Assembly (NCBI GenBank): GCA_030425145.1
Contig: JAUHVK010000011.1
Coordinates: 1 to 64,000, forward strand
Reading direction: 5' to 3'
Source: Alphaproteobacteria bacterium
GTDB taxonomy: Bacteria; Pseudomonadota; Alphaproteobacteria; Rhodobacterales; Rhodobacteraceae
Length of the DNA stretch: 64,000 bases
Below, piece after piece: positions 51,228 to 59,496 of the stretch. Each line of letters starts with the position of its first letter. The first letter of the stretch is position 1. Made by a program: the position numbers and the translations under genes. The notes below the pieces were generated by a model. It searched no databases, was not told where the DNA came from, and was given only the letters and a program-made list of their open reading frames with translations.

Positions 51228-51787
51228 CGCTGGAAGAGCGCAAGGCCGCCGCCCGCAAAGCCGCCTTTGCCCGCCGCAAGGCAGCGCACGAGGCCGGGCA
51301 CCGTGGCGCTGCGGGGCATTTGAGCGAAGTTCTCGCGGGCTATCGCGGTGTTCCGGTCTCTGGCTACCTGCCGATCCGCACCGAGATTGACCCTCTGCCC
51401 GCCATGTCCGAGGCCGCAGCACACGGGCTGGTGGGTGTGCCGGTGATCCGAGGTCCGGGCCAGCCTTTGGTGTTTTCGCAATGGGAACCCGACTGCGCCT
51501 TGGTTGACGGCCCCTTTGGCGCGTCCGTGCCGGCGGTGGAACGTCTGATCACCCCAGAAGTGCTGATCGTCCCGCTGGTCGCGTTCTCCCGCGCGGGAGG
51601 TCGACTGGGCTATGGCGGCGGGTTCTATGACCGCACGCTCGAAGGCCTGCGCGCCCAACGCCCAACCCTCGCAGTCGGTTTCGCCTATGCCGCACAAGAG
51701 GCGGACGACCTGCCCCTTGAGCCGACAGACCAACCGCTCGACCTGATCGTGACCGAGCGGGAGGTTATCGAGATACGTGGGTCATAA
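51224..51787 (+). CDS. 5-formyltetrahydrofolate cyclo-ligase
   Basis: A 187-residue enzyme that uses ATP to convert 5-formyl-THF to 5,10-methenyl-THF. It has an N-terminal basic region (ERKAAARKAAFARR) and VPVSGYLPIRTEIDP, and the family signature VPLVAFSRAGGRLGYGGGFYDRTLEG. It starts at GTG 51224, overlapping the mgtE stop by four bases, so it is translated by coupling. Confidence 0.92.
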   Translation: MTLEERKAAARKAAFARRKAAHEAGHRGAAGHLSEVLAGYRGVPVSGYLPIRTEIDPLPAMSEAAAHGLVGVPVIRGPGQPLVFSQWEPDCALVDGPFGASVPAVERLITPEVLIVPLVAFSRAGGRLGYGGGFYDRTLEGLRAQRPTLAVGFAYAAQEADDLPLEPTDQPLDLIVTEREVIEIRGS

Positions 51788-51788
51788 C

Positions 51789-52601
51789 CTACCTGATTGA
51801 AGCGCGCCTTGTGCTGTCCCCGATCAGGCGCGCATTTTCCAGCGCGATCACACTCTGCGCCGCAAAGATCTGCGCCAAATGCAAAGCGTCGTCTGAGAAC
51901 GGGCGAACGGTCTGCCGGTAGATCGTGAAAGCGCCAACGAGCCGATCGGCCGCCACCATCGGGATCGCGGCAAAAGACCTCGCCCCGCCAAGGTCTGCTG
52001 TGGCAAACCGCAAGGGATCATCCGTCCGGTAGAGGCTTTCGGATTTCACGTCGATGATATTGACCACATCCTGTTGCGTGGTCATCCGACCGAGCCCGGT
52101 CTGATCACTCACCGAAAACGTCCCGCTATCGTCCAGCCAATCCTTGAACGCCTCTGGAATGCCCAGTGTGAAACTGGCGCAGAAGCGGCTTTTCTGCCGG
52201 TATTCAAATAGGATACCAAACTCGGCATCACAGAGGTCCAGCGCGTAGCGCAGGATTGCGGGCATCACCAGATTCAGGTCGCCATGTGAAGCGCTGATGA
52301 TCTGAAGAACCTGACTCAGGGCACGTTCGCGGCTGAGCGCTTCCTCAAGGCTCAATGCCAGTTCAGAGATGACGGCGGTCAATTCGTCCTGACTTCGCGG
52401 GACTGCAACGGTGCCATTCAAACGTTCAGCCAGTTCCAGCTTCGACGACACCTCCAGCTTGCGATAGATGGTCGCCAGATGCGTCCGCACGGTCGAAGGC
52501 GCGATGTGCAGGTCTGACGCGATGTCCTGATAGCTGCATCCCGCCGCATAGCTTTCGGCGATTTCCTGTTCTCGCGGGCTGAGATGAGAGTGCTCCTGCA
52601 T
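51789..52601 (-). CDS. LuxR-type HTH plus GAF domain regulator (HTH first)
   Basis: A 270-residue regulator with reversed domain order. Residues about 5-60 are a LuxR/FixJ HTH (HLSPREQEIAESYAAGCSYQDIASDLHIAPSTVRTHLATIYRKLEV); residues about 100-260 are a GAF domain (ILRYALDLCDAEFGILFEYRQKSRF to SFAAIPMVAADRLVGAFTIYRQTVRPFSDDALHLAQIFAAQSVIALENARL). LuxR proteins usually carry the HTH at the C-terminus. ATG 52601 is preceded by AAGGGG; longer starts exist. It is divergent from the NTF2-like/MFS gene pair and may control it. Confidence 0.83.
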   Translation of the reverse strand: MQEHSHLSPREQEIAESYAAGCSYQDIASDLHIAPSTVRTHLATIYRKLEVSSKLELAERLNGTVAVPRSQDELTAVISELALSLEEALSRERALSQVLQIISASHGDLNLVMPAILRYALDLCDAEFGILFEYRQKSRFCASFTLGIPEAFKDWLDDSGTFSVSDQTGLGRMTTQQDVVNIIDVKSESLYRTDDPLRFATADLGGARSFAAIPMVAADRLVGAFTIYRQTVRPFSDDALHLAQIFAAQSVIALENARLIGDSTRRASIR

Positions 52602-52780
52602 GAAAACGCGCCCCTTTTGACTACCGCCAAGTCTGGCCAACTCAGGAACATCCCGCAATCCTGCAGATGCTGTAGGCATATTCTGGCTTGTAGGTCGCAA
52701 AATACTGCATCTGCCCGATACGCGGCTTACTTCGCTGGGCGTACTCCTTGGGTACAGATTTCAAACCAAGGAACAGACCC

Positions 52781-53194
52781 ATGTCACATTTCGAAACCGC
52801 TCAGTCCTTCTTTCAGGCCTGCGAAACCGGTCAGGGTTGGGACACATGCGCCCAATTTTGCAACGACAGCGCAACCTTTGCCTGCCAAGCTGATGCCTTG
52901 GCCGAGACAACTACGCTGGCGGCCTATTGCGAGTGGATGAAAGGTCTTCTGACCCCGATCCCTGACGGCCGATACGTGCTGACCGGGTTCGCCATGGACG
53001 AGGCGCGCAACACGGCCATAGCCACGGCAGAGTTTCACGGCACACAGACCGGCGAAGGTGGACCTGTTCCGCCGACCGGCAAATCGGTGGTGTCGGACTA
53101 CGCCTATGTCATGCAGTTCGACGGCGGCAAGATCCGCCATATGACCAAGATCTGGAATGATGTTCAGGCCATCCGCGCGCTGGGTTGGGCATAA
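52781..53194 (+). CDS. SnoaL/NTF2-like protein
   Basis: A 137-residue single-domain protein with the cone-shaped NTF2 fold pattern: helical start (SHFETAQSFFQACETGQGWDTCAQFCNDSATFAC), then sheet (YVLTGFAMDEARNTAIATAEFHGTQTG, VVSDYAYVMQFDGGKIRHMTKIWND). Such proteins are isomerases, cyclases or binding proteins for small hydrophobics; the role is unknown. AAGGA precedes ATG 52781. Its TAA shares a base with the ATG of the MFS gene. Confidence 0.8.
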   Translation: MSHFETAQSFFQACETGQGWDTCAQFCNDSATFACQADALAETTTLAAYCEWMKGLLTPIPDGRYVLTGFAMDEARNTAIATAEFHGTQTGEGGPVPPTGKSVVSDYAYVMQFDGGKIRHMTKIWNDVQAIRALGWA

Positions 53195-54372
53195 TGCGCT
53201 GGCGCATTCTGGCGCTGCTCTTCCTTGGTCGGATCGGGCTTGGATTTCAGTTCCAAACCCTCGCGTCTGTGGGCGACGATCTCGTCGTCGCCTTCGGGCT
53301 CGACTATGCGGGACTGGGGCTTCTCATCGGTCTGTTCATGGCGCCCGGACTGGTTCTGACCCTTCCCGCCGGGTACCTGGGCCGCCGGATTGCCGACCGT
53401 GAGATGGTCGCCTTTGGTCTTGGCGCGTTGGCCGTGGGGGGGCTCGTGTCATCGCTCGCCACATCAGGCGCAACTGTCGGCGTCGGTCGCGCCATCGCGG
53501 GCATCGGGTTCCTCTTTGCCAATCTCTATTTCACGAAAATGGTCGCCGACTGGTTCGAAGGACGCGAGATTGCGACGGCCATGAGCATCCTTGTCATGTC
53601 GTGGCCCTTTGGCATCGCGATGGGGCAGATCGGACATGCCTGGTTGGTCGAGGCATACGGCTGGCAAGTCCCGTTTCGCGTCGCTTCCGCCTATTGTCTA
53701 CTGGCCGCCATGGCTGTTCTGGCGCTCTATCACGCACCGGAGACACCGCGTGATGCACAGGCGGGCGGCGCGGCAAGACTGACCGGGCAGGAATGGCGCT
53801 TGATCCTCTGCGCCGCCGGGGCGTGGGGTCTCTTCAATTCTGCCTACATCATTTACCTGAGTTTCGGACCGCTCGTGCTGCAAAGCCTTGGCCTGACGGC
53901 CCTAGCCGCCGCAGGTGTAATCAGCATCGCCAGTTGGGTCATGATCGGGTCAGGCGCCCTCTGCGGACAGATCGTCGACCGGTTTGGGCACCGCAATCTC
54001 GTGATGACGATCTGCATGGCGGGCGCTGTTCTGGCATTGTGGCTGTTGAGCGTGCCCGGCGCCGGGTTGGCGGGGAGCCTCTTGCTTGGACTGCTCGGCA
54101 TGGCGCCTGCTGGCGTCATCATGGCCCTGTCCGGCCTCGCCCTGCGTCCTCAGGTCCGAGCCTTGGGGATGGGCGTGTTCTTCACCATCTACTTTGCCTG
54201 CATGATGGCCACCCCACCGGCAGCAGGCGCATTGTTGGACGCCACAGGTGACCCCTTCGCCCCGATCTGGCTCGCCATAGCGATGTTTGCCTGTGTTGTG
54301 CCGCTGGTGCTTGCCTTTCAGATGATCAAGTCCGGCAGCGGAACCGCCAAGCGCGCCGCAAGCCTCTCATAA
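53194..54372 (+). CDS. MFS transporter
   Basis: A 392-residue permease with twelve predicted helices in two halves (for example ILALLFLGRIGLGFQFQTL, LIGLFMAPGLVLTLPAGYLGRRIADREMVAFGLG with the G-x-x-x-D/R-R-x-G-R-like loop, and CGQIVDRFGHRNLVMTICMAGAVLALWL in the second half). The AFAP-type profile resembles CynX/NimT-like exporters of small organic anions; the substrate is not predictable. It is coupled (TAATG) to the NTF2-like gene. Confidence 0.87.
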   Translation: MRWRILALLFLGRIGLGFQFQTLASVGDDLVVAFGLDYAGLGLLIGLFMAPGLVLTLPAGYLGRRIADREMVAFGLGALAVGGLVSSLATSGATVGVGRAIAGIGFLFANLYFTKMVADWFEGREIATAMSILVMSWPFGIAMGQIGHAWLVEAYGWQVPFRVASAYCLLAAMAVLALYHAPETPRDAQAGGAARLTGQEWRLILCAAGAWGLFNSAYIIYLSFGPLVLQSLGLTALAAAGVISIASWVMIGSGALCGQIVDRFGHRNLVMTICMAGAVLALWLLSVPGAGLAGSLLLGLLGMAPAGVIMALSGLALRPQVRALGMGVFFTIYFACMMATPPAAGALLDATGDPFAPIWLAIAMFACVVPLVLAFQMIKSGSGTAKRAASLS

Positions 54373-54404
54373 AAAACGGAGGCGCAGAACTTATCTGCGC
54401 CTCG
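54371..54404 (-). terminator. Terminator between convergent MFS and cupin genes
   Basis: Stem GAGGCGCAGA (54379-54388) / TCTGCGCCTC (54394-54403) with a five-base loop; on the reverse strand it is followed by TTTTTT. It ends the cupin transcript and, as a hairpin, may also end the MFS transcript. Confidence 0.85.
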
Positions 54405-54431
54405 CAATGCCACACATCGAAAAGCCTGATG

Positions 54432-54839
54432 CTACCCCGCCTTCGGCCCGTTGTAGTCGGCGTCCGACACATGCTCCTGCCAATCCGCTGTCCTGCCATC
54501 GACAGCGGTCTGCACCGCCAGATGTGTCATGGCGCAGTCCGAGGAGGCACCGTGCCAATGCCGCTCACCGGGTGCGAACCAGACCGTGTCGCCGGGGCGC
54601 AGCACTTGCACCGGCTGGCCTTCGGTCGCGGCCCATCCCAACCCGGACACGATGTGCAACGACTGGCCCGCGGGATGGGTGTGCCATGCGGTTCGTGCGC
54701 CGGGCTCGAAGGTCACCATCAAGATCTTGACGGCGGACTCGTCGTCACCAGAGACAACCGGATCCATCCGAACTGTCCCGGTGAAATAGTCAGGGCTTGG
54801 CGTCAGCGAAGGCCGGTCCCCGGCGCGGTGGATTTTCAT
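54432..54839 (-). CDS. Cupin-domain protein
   Basis: A 135-residue single cupin. Motif 1 is ARTAWHTHPAGQSLHIVSGLG (two metal-binding histidines plus a glutamine where glutamate is usual) and motif 2 is PGDTVWFAPGERHWHGA. It resembles YhhW/carboxymuconolactone-linked cupins of unknown function. ATG 54839 follows GGACACCACC. Confidence 0.85.
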   Translation of the reverse strand: MKIHRAGDRPSLTPSPDYFTGTVRMDPVVSGDDESAVKILMVTFEPGARTAWHTHPAGQSLHIVSGLGWAATEGQPVQVLRPGDTVWFAPGERHWHGASSDCAMTHLAVQTAVDGRTADWQEHVSDADYNGPKAG

Positions 54840-54921
54840 GGTGGTGTCCTCTGTCTGTTATTGGCTGAAGTAACACGGGTTGATTGGATGAAAAGTCTTG
54901 CGGCTTGGTCGGAATACGCCC

Positions 54922-55236
54922 TCACCGATCCCCCGGTGCGATGTCGCGCAATCGCAGGCTCAGCTCTTTGACCTCGTCTGGGGTCCAGCGGGAATGCACC
55001 CGCGTGGTGCTCGCAGGTTGATGACCCAAGCCAAGCGTCTTTCCGGCGCGATGGGCACCCTTCGGGCGGATCGGGCGGGGTGTGAACCCGCCACCGCACG
55101 TCGCGCAGACATTGTGCAGCACGGTTTCGATGCAGTGCGCACAATAGGTGCATTCATAGGAACAGATGCGCGCGTCTTCGGCATCGGGGGGCAAGTCCTT
55201 GTCGCACCATTCGCAATTCGGTCTGAGTTCAAGCAC
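54922..55236 (-). CDS. DUF1272 cysteine-rich protein
   Basis: A 104-residue protein with a zinc-binding core: LELRPNCEWCDKDLPPDAEDARICSYECTYCAHCIETVLHNVCATCGGGF, the DUF1272 pattern with four CxxC-type pairs, followed by a basic PRPIRPKG segment and an unrelated tail. Function unknown. The start is taken as GTG 55236, which puts LELRPNC at the N-terminus as in the family; TTG 55248 is an alternative. Confidence 0.8.
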   Translation of the reverse strand: MLELRPNCEWCDKDLPPDAEDARICSYECTYCAHCIETVLHNVCATCGGGFTPRPIRPKGAHRAGKTLGLGHQPASTTRVHSRWTPDEVKELSLRLRDIAPGDR

Positions 55237-55307
55237 GGGCGCACCCAATGTTGGTCATCACATGACACAACTAGACCGCGTCCAACCCCGCGCGGCAAGC
55301 GCCTTTG

Positions 55308-55682
55308 TCAGGCTATGCCGGTCTTCAACCATGCCTCCGCAGAATCGCGCTCGGACAGATCGAACGCCTTGACGTCGAAACCGGGGATCATCGCGCCTTC
55401 GACCGCGGCTGCAGTGCGCAGCCAGGCAGCATCTGTCAGCACCGCGCAGCGATCAAATCGGCCCAACAGTCCGAACAACTTGGGCAGCCGCGCCATCTCA
55501 ACGGCGATGGCTCCGAGATCGGGAAAAGCAAACGACGTGATCGTATAGAGCATGGTGCCCTTGTTCACGTCCTGTGACAGCTCAAGCAGCTCATCGAGTC
55601 CCTTGGCCATTTCCTCCGAAGAAACCCTGCCTGAGAGTTCTATGTCCACGCGGTTCGGTTCCGGTTTGGTGATGGTCAGCAT
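55308..55682 (-). CDS. SpoIIAA/STAS-like protein
   Basis: A 124-residue protein of the SpoIIAA-like (DUF3478) group: RVDIELSGRVSSEEMAKGLDELLELSQDV, MLYTITSFAFPDLGAIAVEMARLPKL, FDRCAVLTDAAWLRTAAAVEGAMIPGFDVKAFDLSERDSAEAWL. Proteins of this fold are small, soluble and often tied to lipid or membrane stress, but no role is proven. ATG 55682 follows GAGGGGACC. Confidence 0.85.
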   Translation of the reverse strand: MLTITKPEPNRVDIELSGRVSSEEMAKGLDELLELSQDVNKGTMLYTITSFAFPDLGAIAVEMARLPKLFGLLGRFDRCAVLTDAAWLRTAAAVEGAMIPGFDVKAFDLSERDSAEAWLKTGIA

Positions 55683-56050
55683 GGTCCCCTCCCATTTCTG
55701 GGCTCCGAGCCCACACCAAGAGGCGCGCAGGAGCCATGACCCACGTCAATTCAAGCAAGATTTCGCTGGGTGGAGGCAAGCGCCGCAGGAGTGGTTACGC
55801 TCCAAAAACGCCCGCCCTTTCGGTTGGGAATAATTATCTTTCGATAAAAAAATATACCTTGGCGTTAAAATGGCATGTCAATAGGTCGTTCATGTCTTTG
55901 TAAGAAACGGTCTGTTTCCGAGGAAAGACCTTCCATTTTGTGGCCAAGAGGTGCTCACATTATGGCGGCTTTGTGACGTGGGGACGCATAGACCGGTTCT
56001 GGCCAGAATACTGGCTGGTCGCGCAATTTGGTCCACGGAGAGGATAGCCC
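55683..56050. other. Intergenic region upstream of the acidic protein gene
   Basis: A 368-base gap with no credible gene. Its middle (about 55828-55890) is A+T-rich, including AAAAAAATATACC, unlike the flanking genes, and likely carries the promoter of the acidic protein gene. No confident -35/-10 pair or operator could be assigned. Confidence 0.45.
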
Positions 56051-56977
56051 ATGCCTAAGACATTCACCTATCAGGAAGACGGCCTCGCATACACGGTTGT
56101 CGTAGACTTAAACGCGGACGGTGAATACCAAGCCACCATCACGGTCGACGAAGGCGCCATGGATTTGAACGCCGTCTATTTCGGAGACAGCACTGACGAC
56201 GGTGACAGCGCTGATCTCGGCGGTCCTCTGAATATGAACGGCGCAGGCTCACTGCTGGATGGCGAAACCGTAGATTGGGACACCGCCATCGAACTCAGCC
56301 GCCCCGGGCTTGGCACACAGGGCGAGGACAAACCGACCTATCTCGTCGAGGGCGAGTCGTTTGTCGTCGATCTCGACATTGACAGCCTCGACGATATCGA
56401 CGTGTTCGGCATCCGCGCGACTTCCACAACCACCGATAGCGGATCGATCAAAGGTGTGTCCGAGGAAGAGGAACCGGAAGAAGAGCTGGAATTCAACAAA
56501 GTCGCTTTCGTGGGTGAGGTCGATCCTGACACCGGTGAACCAGAATTCGCCGCGTTTATCGAACAAGAACAACTGGGAGAGGACTCGACTGGAAGCTTCG
56601 CAGACTACGCAAACTACTTCGAAACCTATTCCGCCGGGGAAGCGGGTGTGATGGTTTCGGACGTTGAAACCATCGCATTTCTCGAAGTCACTCCGGTCCT
56701 CGATGAAGATGGCAATCAAGTCTTGGATGACGAGGGCATCCCGCAGGAACAGATAACCGAACTTTTCACCATCACCGCGCCAGAGGATGGATGGGCGGAC
56801 GCAGGTGAGATGATCGCAGCCTATGACGAAGCAATCGAAGATGGCGTTCTGGACGATTACGAACCGGAAGACGGGGCCTCGTTGATGGCAGCACTGGCCT
56901 TGCCGCCTGAGCCTGAAGATGATGGCATCGCCGATCTGTCCGAATACGAGGAAGAGGATGAGCTGGAGTTCGCGTAA
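56051..56977 (+). CDS. Highly acidic protein of unknown function
   Basis: A 308-residue protein with no signal peptide or membrane segment and an extreme excess of Asp and Glu. It has short beta-rich stretches (FTYQEDGLAYTVVVDLNADGEYQATITVDEGAMDLNAVYFGD), two acidic hinges (EEEEPEEELEF near 140 and EEEDELEFA at the very end) that share the ELEF motif, and DxDxNxD-like segments (DLNADGE, VDPDTGE, LDEDGNQ) that could bind calcium. I recognise no family. GGAGAGG precedes ATG 56051, and a strong terminator follows, so it is a stand-alone transcription unit. Confidence 0.7.
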   Translation: MPKTFTYQEDGLAYTVVVDLNADGEYQATITVDEGAMDLNAVYFGDSTDDGDSADLGGPLNMNGAGSLLDGETVDWDTAIELSRPGLGTQGEDKPTYLVEGESFVVDLDIDSLDDIDVFGIRATSTTTDSGSIKGVSEEEEPEEELEFNKVAFVGEVDPDTGEPEFAAFIEQEQLGEDSTGSFADYANYFETYSAGEAGVMVSDVETIAFLEVTPVLDEDGNQVLDDEGIPQEQITELFTITAPEDGWADAGEMIAAYDEAIEDGVLDDYEPEDGASLMAALALPPEPEDDGIADLSEYEEEDELEFA

Positions 56978-57014
56978 GCGCCCCGCTCACTCGCCTTCTT
57001 AATCCAGATATGAC

Positions 57015-57048
57015 AGCCGCGATCCCCAAACGGATCGCGGCTTTTTTT
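57015..57048 (+). terminator. Intrinsic terminator after the acidic protein gene
   Basis: Perfect stem AGCCGCGATCC (57015-57025) / GGATCGCGGCT (57031-57041) with a short loop, followed by seven T. Confidence 0.93.
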
Positions 57049-57101
57049 GTGTGAGAAACAGGTGTTCCGCGCCCATCAAGAGATCGCAGGAACGGGCTCT
57101 T

Positions 57102-57479
57102 CTAAGTAAGAAATCGCGACATAAACATTGCCGGCAAGATAATCCCGGGGCGCAGTTCGATGTTCATCTCGCCCATCTCGACAAATCCCATCGCCCGGTA
57201 AAATGGAACTGAACCGAAGGTACTGAGGCAATGCAGTTGCGTCATCCCGCAGGCATGAGCATGCAAGAGAGTCATTTCCATCAGCCTGCGTGCAATCCCT
57301 TGCCGCGTGCGACGGTGATCTGTCACCATATAGCGAAAATAGCCGAAATCCCGCATCCGCGGCGTGTCACCGGGCGCCTGCATTGTCCAGCCGCCTCCAC
57401 CGACGATTTCGTCCCCATCGCACATTACGAAAGTCGATGAAGGCAGTCCGACAGGGGCGCAGGTCGCCATAGCGGACAA
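57102..57479 (-). CDS. Short GNAT-family acetyltransferase
   Basis: A 125-residue GNAT protein that seems to lack its first 40 or so residues. It begins just before beta2 (STFVMCDGDEIVGGGGW), then has RYMVTDHRRTRQGIARRLMEMTLLHAHA (acetyl-CoA loop R-x-x-G-I-A) and HCLSTFGSVPFYRAMGFVEMGEMNIELR. The usual beta1-alpha1-alpha2 part is missing: a stop at 57504-57506 blocks extension. The start is TTG 57479, with GGGAAG nine bases upstream, or ATG 57470. It may be a degraded remnant or a minimal functional form. It is the last gene of the SDR-LacI-NTF2 operon. Confidence 0.6.
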   Translation of the reverse strand: MSAMATCAPVGLPSSTFVMCDGDEIVGGGGWTMQAPGDTPRMRDFGYFRYMVTDHRRTRQGIARRLMEMTLLHAHACGMTQLHCLSTFGSVPFYRAMGFVEMGEMNIELRPGIILPAMFMSRFLT

Positions 57480-57523
57480 TGCGGGCTTCCCTTTCTTGCG
57501 GGATCATTGGTCGGTCCTCTGGG

Positions 57524-58486
57524 TCAGCCCTGATGGGCAAGAATTTGCATCCAGATCGCGGTTTCGTCGTAAAGCGTCCATTCCCGGCGCAGCCCGCGCG
57601 GACCGAACTCGGCATGGGAAATGCCCATCACATGCACCTCGGCCCCGCTGGGCGTGCCAAACGCGCCCCAGCCGTCGTGCTTGCCGGTCAGCGACCAGCG
57701 GATCGCGGCCCGTGGCGGCATGTTCGGTTCTTCCATTCCGATCTGGTGGTGAATCGCGAACGCAGCCGACGGAAAAGCCGAGCGCAGCCCCAGCCAGAAC
57801 GCATCGACGCCGCCTGTGCCATGCACCGTCTGCGCACCGGGATATTCCGCCTGCACCGCGCGGTCATACTGGTCCGGAATGACCGAGAGCTCCGCCGCCA
57901 TCACGCGGGTCAGAAGCGCGGCGAAGGCCTCGCCCCACTGGTTGTCATTGCCCCGGCCCGTATATGGCCCCTGCACATCGACCGCCGGGCGGAACGGCTG
58001 GGTCTCGGGGTCCATCCCGGCGATCCGCTCGCGCGCCCAGTCCTTCACATCGTAGCCCAACTGCCGGACAATCGCGCCATTGTCGCGGATCAGCCATTCG
58101 TCGCTGATCATGTTGTTCTTGGCATAACAATCGGCCAGCGCGCGCAGCTTGATCCTGCGCCCGGTTGCCGGGCCGAACTGCCCGTCATTCACATGGGTGG
58201 CGGTGGACAGGATGCGATGCGATGACAGCATCCCCACCTCCGGTGTACCGGACCAGATCACATCCTCACCCAGCAACTGCCGGTCGGGGAATTCGTGGCA
58301 GGTCGCCATCGTCGCCGCCGTCATTGCCGGTTCGCCAAAGCCGATCCCCGCAGGTGTCCGGACAATCACCTGGGGGTGATAGTAATCCTTCATCCGCGCC
58401 CCAAGCCCACGATCTTCCCAAATCTCCTTGGTGATTCCGAGGATGTAATCGGGAAAATCCGTGAAACGGTTGTCGAACCCTCTCAT
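57524..58486 (-). CDS. Tandem NTF2/SnoaL-like protein
   Basis: A 320-residue soluble protein that appears to hold two NTF2-type domains. The first half has DRGLGARMKDYYHPQVIVRTPAGIGFGEPAMTAATMATCHEFPDRQLLGEDVIW; the second has YDRAVQAEYPGAQTVHGTGGVDAFWLGLRSAFPSAAFAIHHQIGMEE and ends REWTLYDETAIWMQIL. Related ester-cyclase-like proteins occur in sugar or aromatic catabolic operons. ATG 58486 overlaps the LacI stop by four bases (ATGA), so they are coupled. Function is unknown. Confidence 0.75.
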   Translation of the reverse strand: MRGFDNRFTDFPDYILGITKEIWEDRGLGARMKDYYHPQVIVRTPAGIGFGEPAMTAATMATCHEFPDRQLLGEDVIWSGTPEVGMLSSHRILSTATHVNDGQFGPATGRRIKLRALADCYAKNNMISDEWLIRDNGAIVRQLGYDVKDWARERIAGMDPETQPFRPAVDVQGPYTGRGNDNQWGEAFAALLTRVMAAELSVIPDQYDRAVQAEYPGAQTVHGTGGVDAFWLGLRSAFPSAAFAIHHQIGMEEPNMPPRAAIRWSLTGKHDGWGAFGTPSGAEVHVMGISHAEFGPRGLRREWTLYDETAIWMQILAHQG

Positions 58487-59496
58487 TCCATGCCTTCCGG
58501 TCTGCGGGCCGATCCGCGCAGGATCAGCGGCCCATCGATTTCAGTCACCTCCGCTTGCGCGGATTTGTCTTCGATTTGGTTAATGAGCGCCGCCACAGTT
58601 GTCTCGACCATCCGCCCAACAGGCTGCCGAACCGTGGTCAGGTCGTAAGCTGCAAACGCCGCCATGGGCACGTCGTCATACCCCACGACTGATACGTCCT
58701 GCGGCACAGACAGACCCAGCGTGCAGCGCAGGTGGTCGAGCACCGCAAAGGCCATGTGATCGCTGCCCACGAACAGCGCATCAACACCTTTGCCCAACAG
58801 GATATCCGTCGCCCGCACCGCCTCGGCATGGTCATAGCGCCCGTCCTCGACACCGACGCAATCCTGTCCCAGTTCCCCCAATCGCGCCAAAAACCCTTCC
58901 GTCCGGTCGCGCCCGGTGGATGACCCTTGCCACCCTGCGACATGGCCAATCCGGCGATGATCACCTGCCACCAGAAAATCCGCCACCTTGGCCCCACCCA
59001 ACCGGTTGGCCGATGTGACCTGCGCCAGCCCGCTGCCTGCCTGCCCGCGATTGAACAGCACCACGGGTATCCCCGCCGCTTCACATCGCGCGGCCAACGC
59101 ATCGCCAAGGCCGACGCTGGCCAGCACGATCCCGTCCACCTGATGGTCAAGCATCTGCTGAATGATCCGGTCCGTATCCGTGTCCTCAGCCGCTTCCGGC
59201 AGCGTAAAGACCAGCGTGTGATAGCCTTCATCCTGGAACTCGCGGCTGAACCGCTCCAGCGCATCCGGGTAGAACGGGTTCCCAAGATAGGCGACCACCA
59301 TGCCGATAATCCGGCTGCGCCCGGTAATCAATGACCGCGCCAGCACATTGGGCCGATAGCCCAGCGCCGCCGCCGCCTCGCGCACCTTCTCTGCCGTGGC
59401 CTTGCTGGCCGACGCACCCGAGAACACCCGGCTCACCGCCGACTGACTAACCCCGGCCCGTGCGGCCACGTCAAAGGAGGTGACCCGCCGAGTCAT
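58483..59496 (-). CDS. LacI-family transcriptional regulator
   Basis: A 337-residue regulator. The N-terminal HTH reads VTSFDVAARAGVSQSAVSRVFSGASASKATAEKVREAAAALGYRPNVLARSL with the hinge helix just after. The effector domain is periplasmic-binding-like (IIGMVVAYLGNPFYPDALERFSREF, ALFVGSDHMAFAVLDHL, VSVVGYDDVPMAAFAAYDLTTVRQP). It probably senses a sugar or sugar acid and controls its own operon. ATG 59496 overlaps the upstream SDR stop (ATGA). Confidence 0.93.
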   Translation of the reverse strand: MTRRVTSFDVAARAGVSQSAVSRVFSGASASKATAEKVREAAAALGYRPNVLARSLITGRSRIIGMVVAYLGNPFYPDALERFSREFQDEGYHTLVFTLPEAAEDTDTDRIIQQMLDHQVDGIVLASVGLGDALAARCEAAGIPVVLFNRGQAGSGLAQVTSANRLGGAKVADFLVAGDHRRIGHVAGWQGSSTGRDRTEGFLARLGELGQDCVGVEDGRYDHAEAVRATDILLGKGVDALFVGSDHMAFAVLDHLRCTLGLSVPQDVSVVGYDDVPMAAFAAYDLTTVRQPVGRMVETTVAALINQIEDKSAQAEVTEIDGPLILRGSARRPEGME

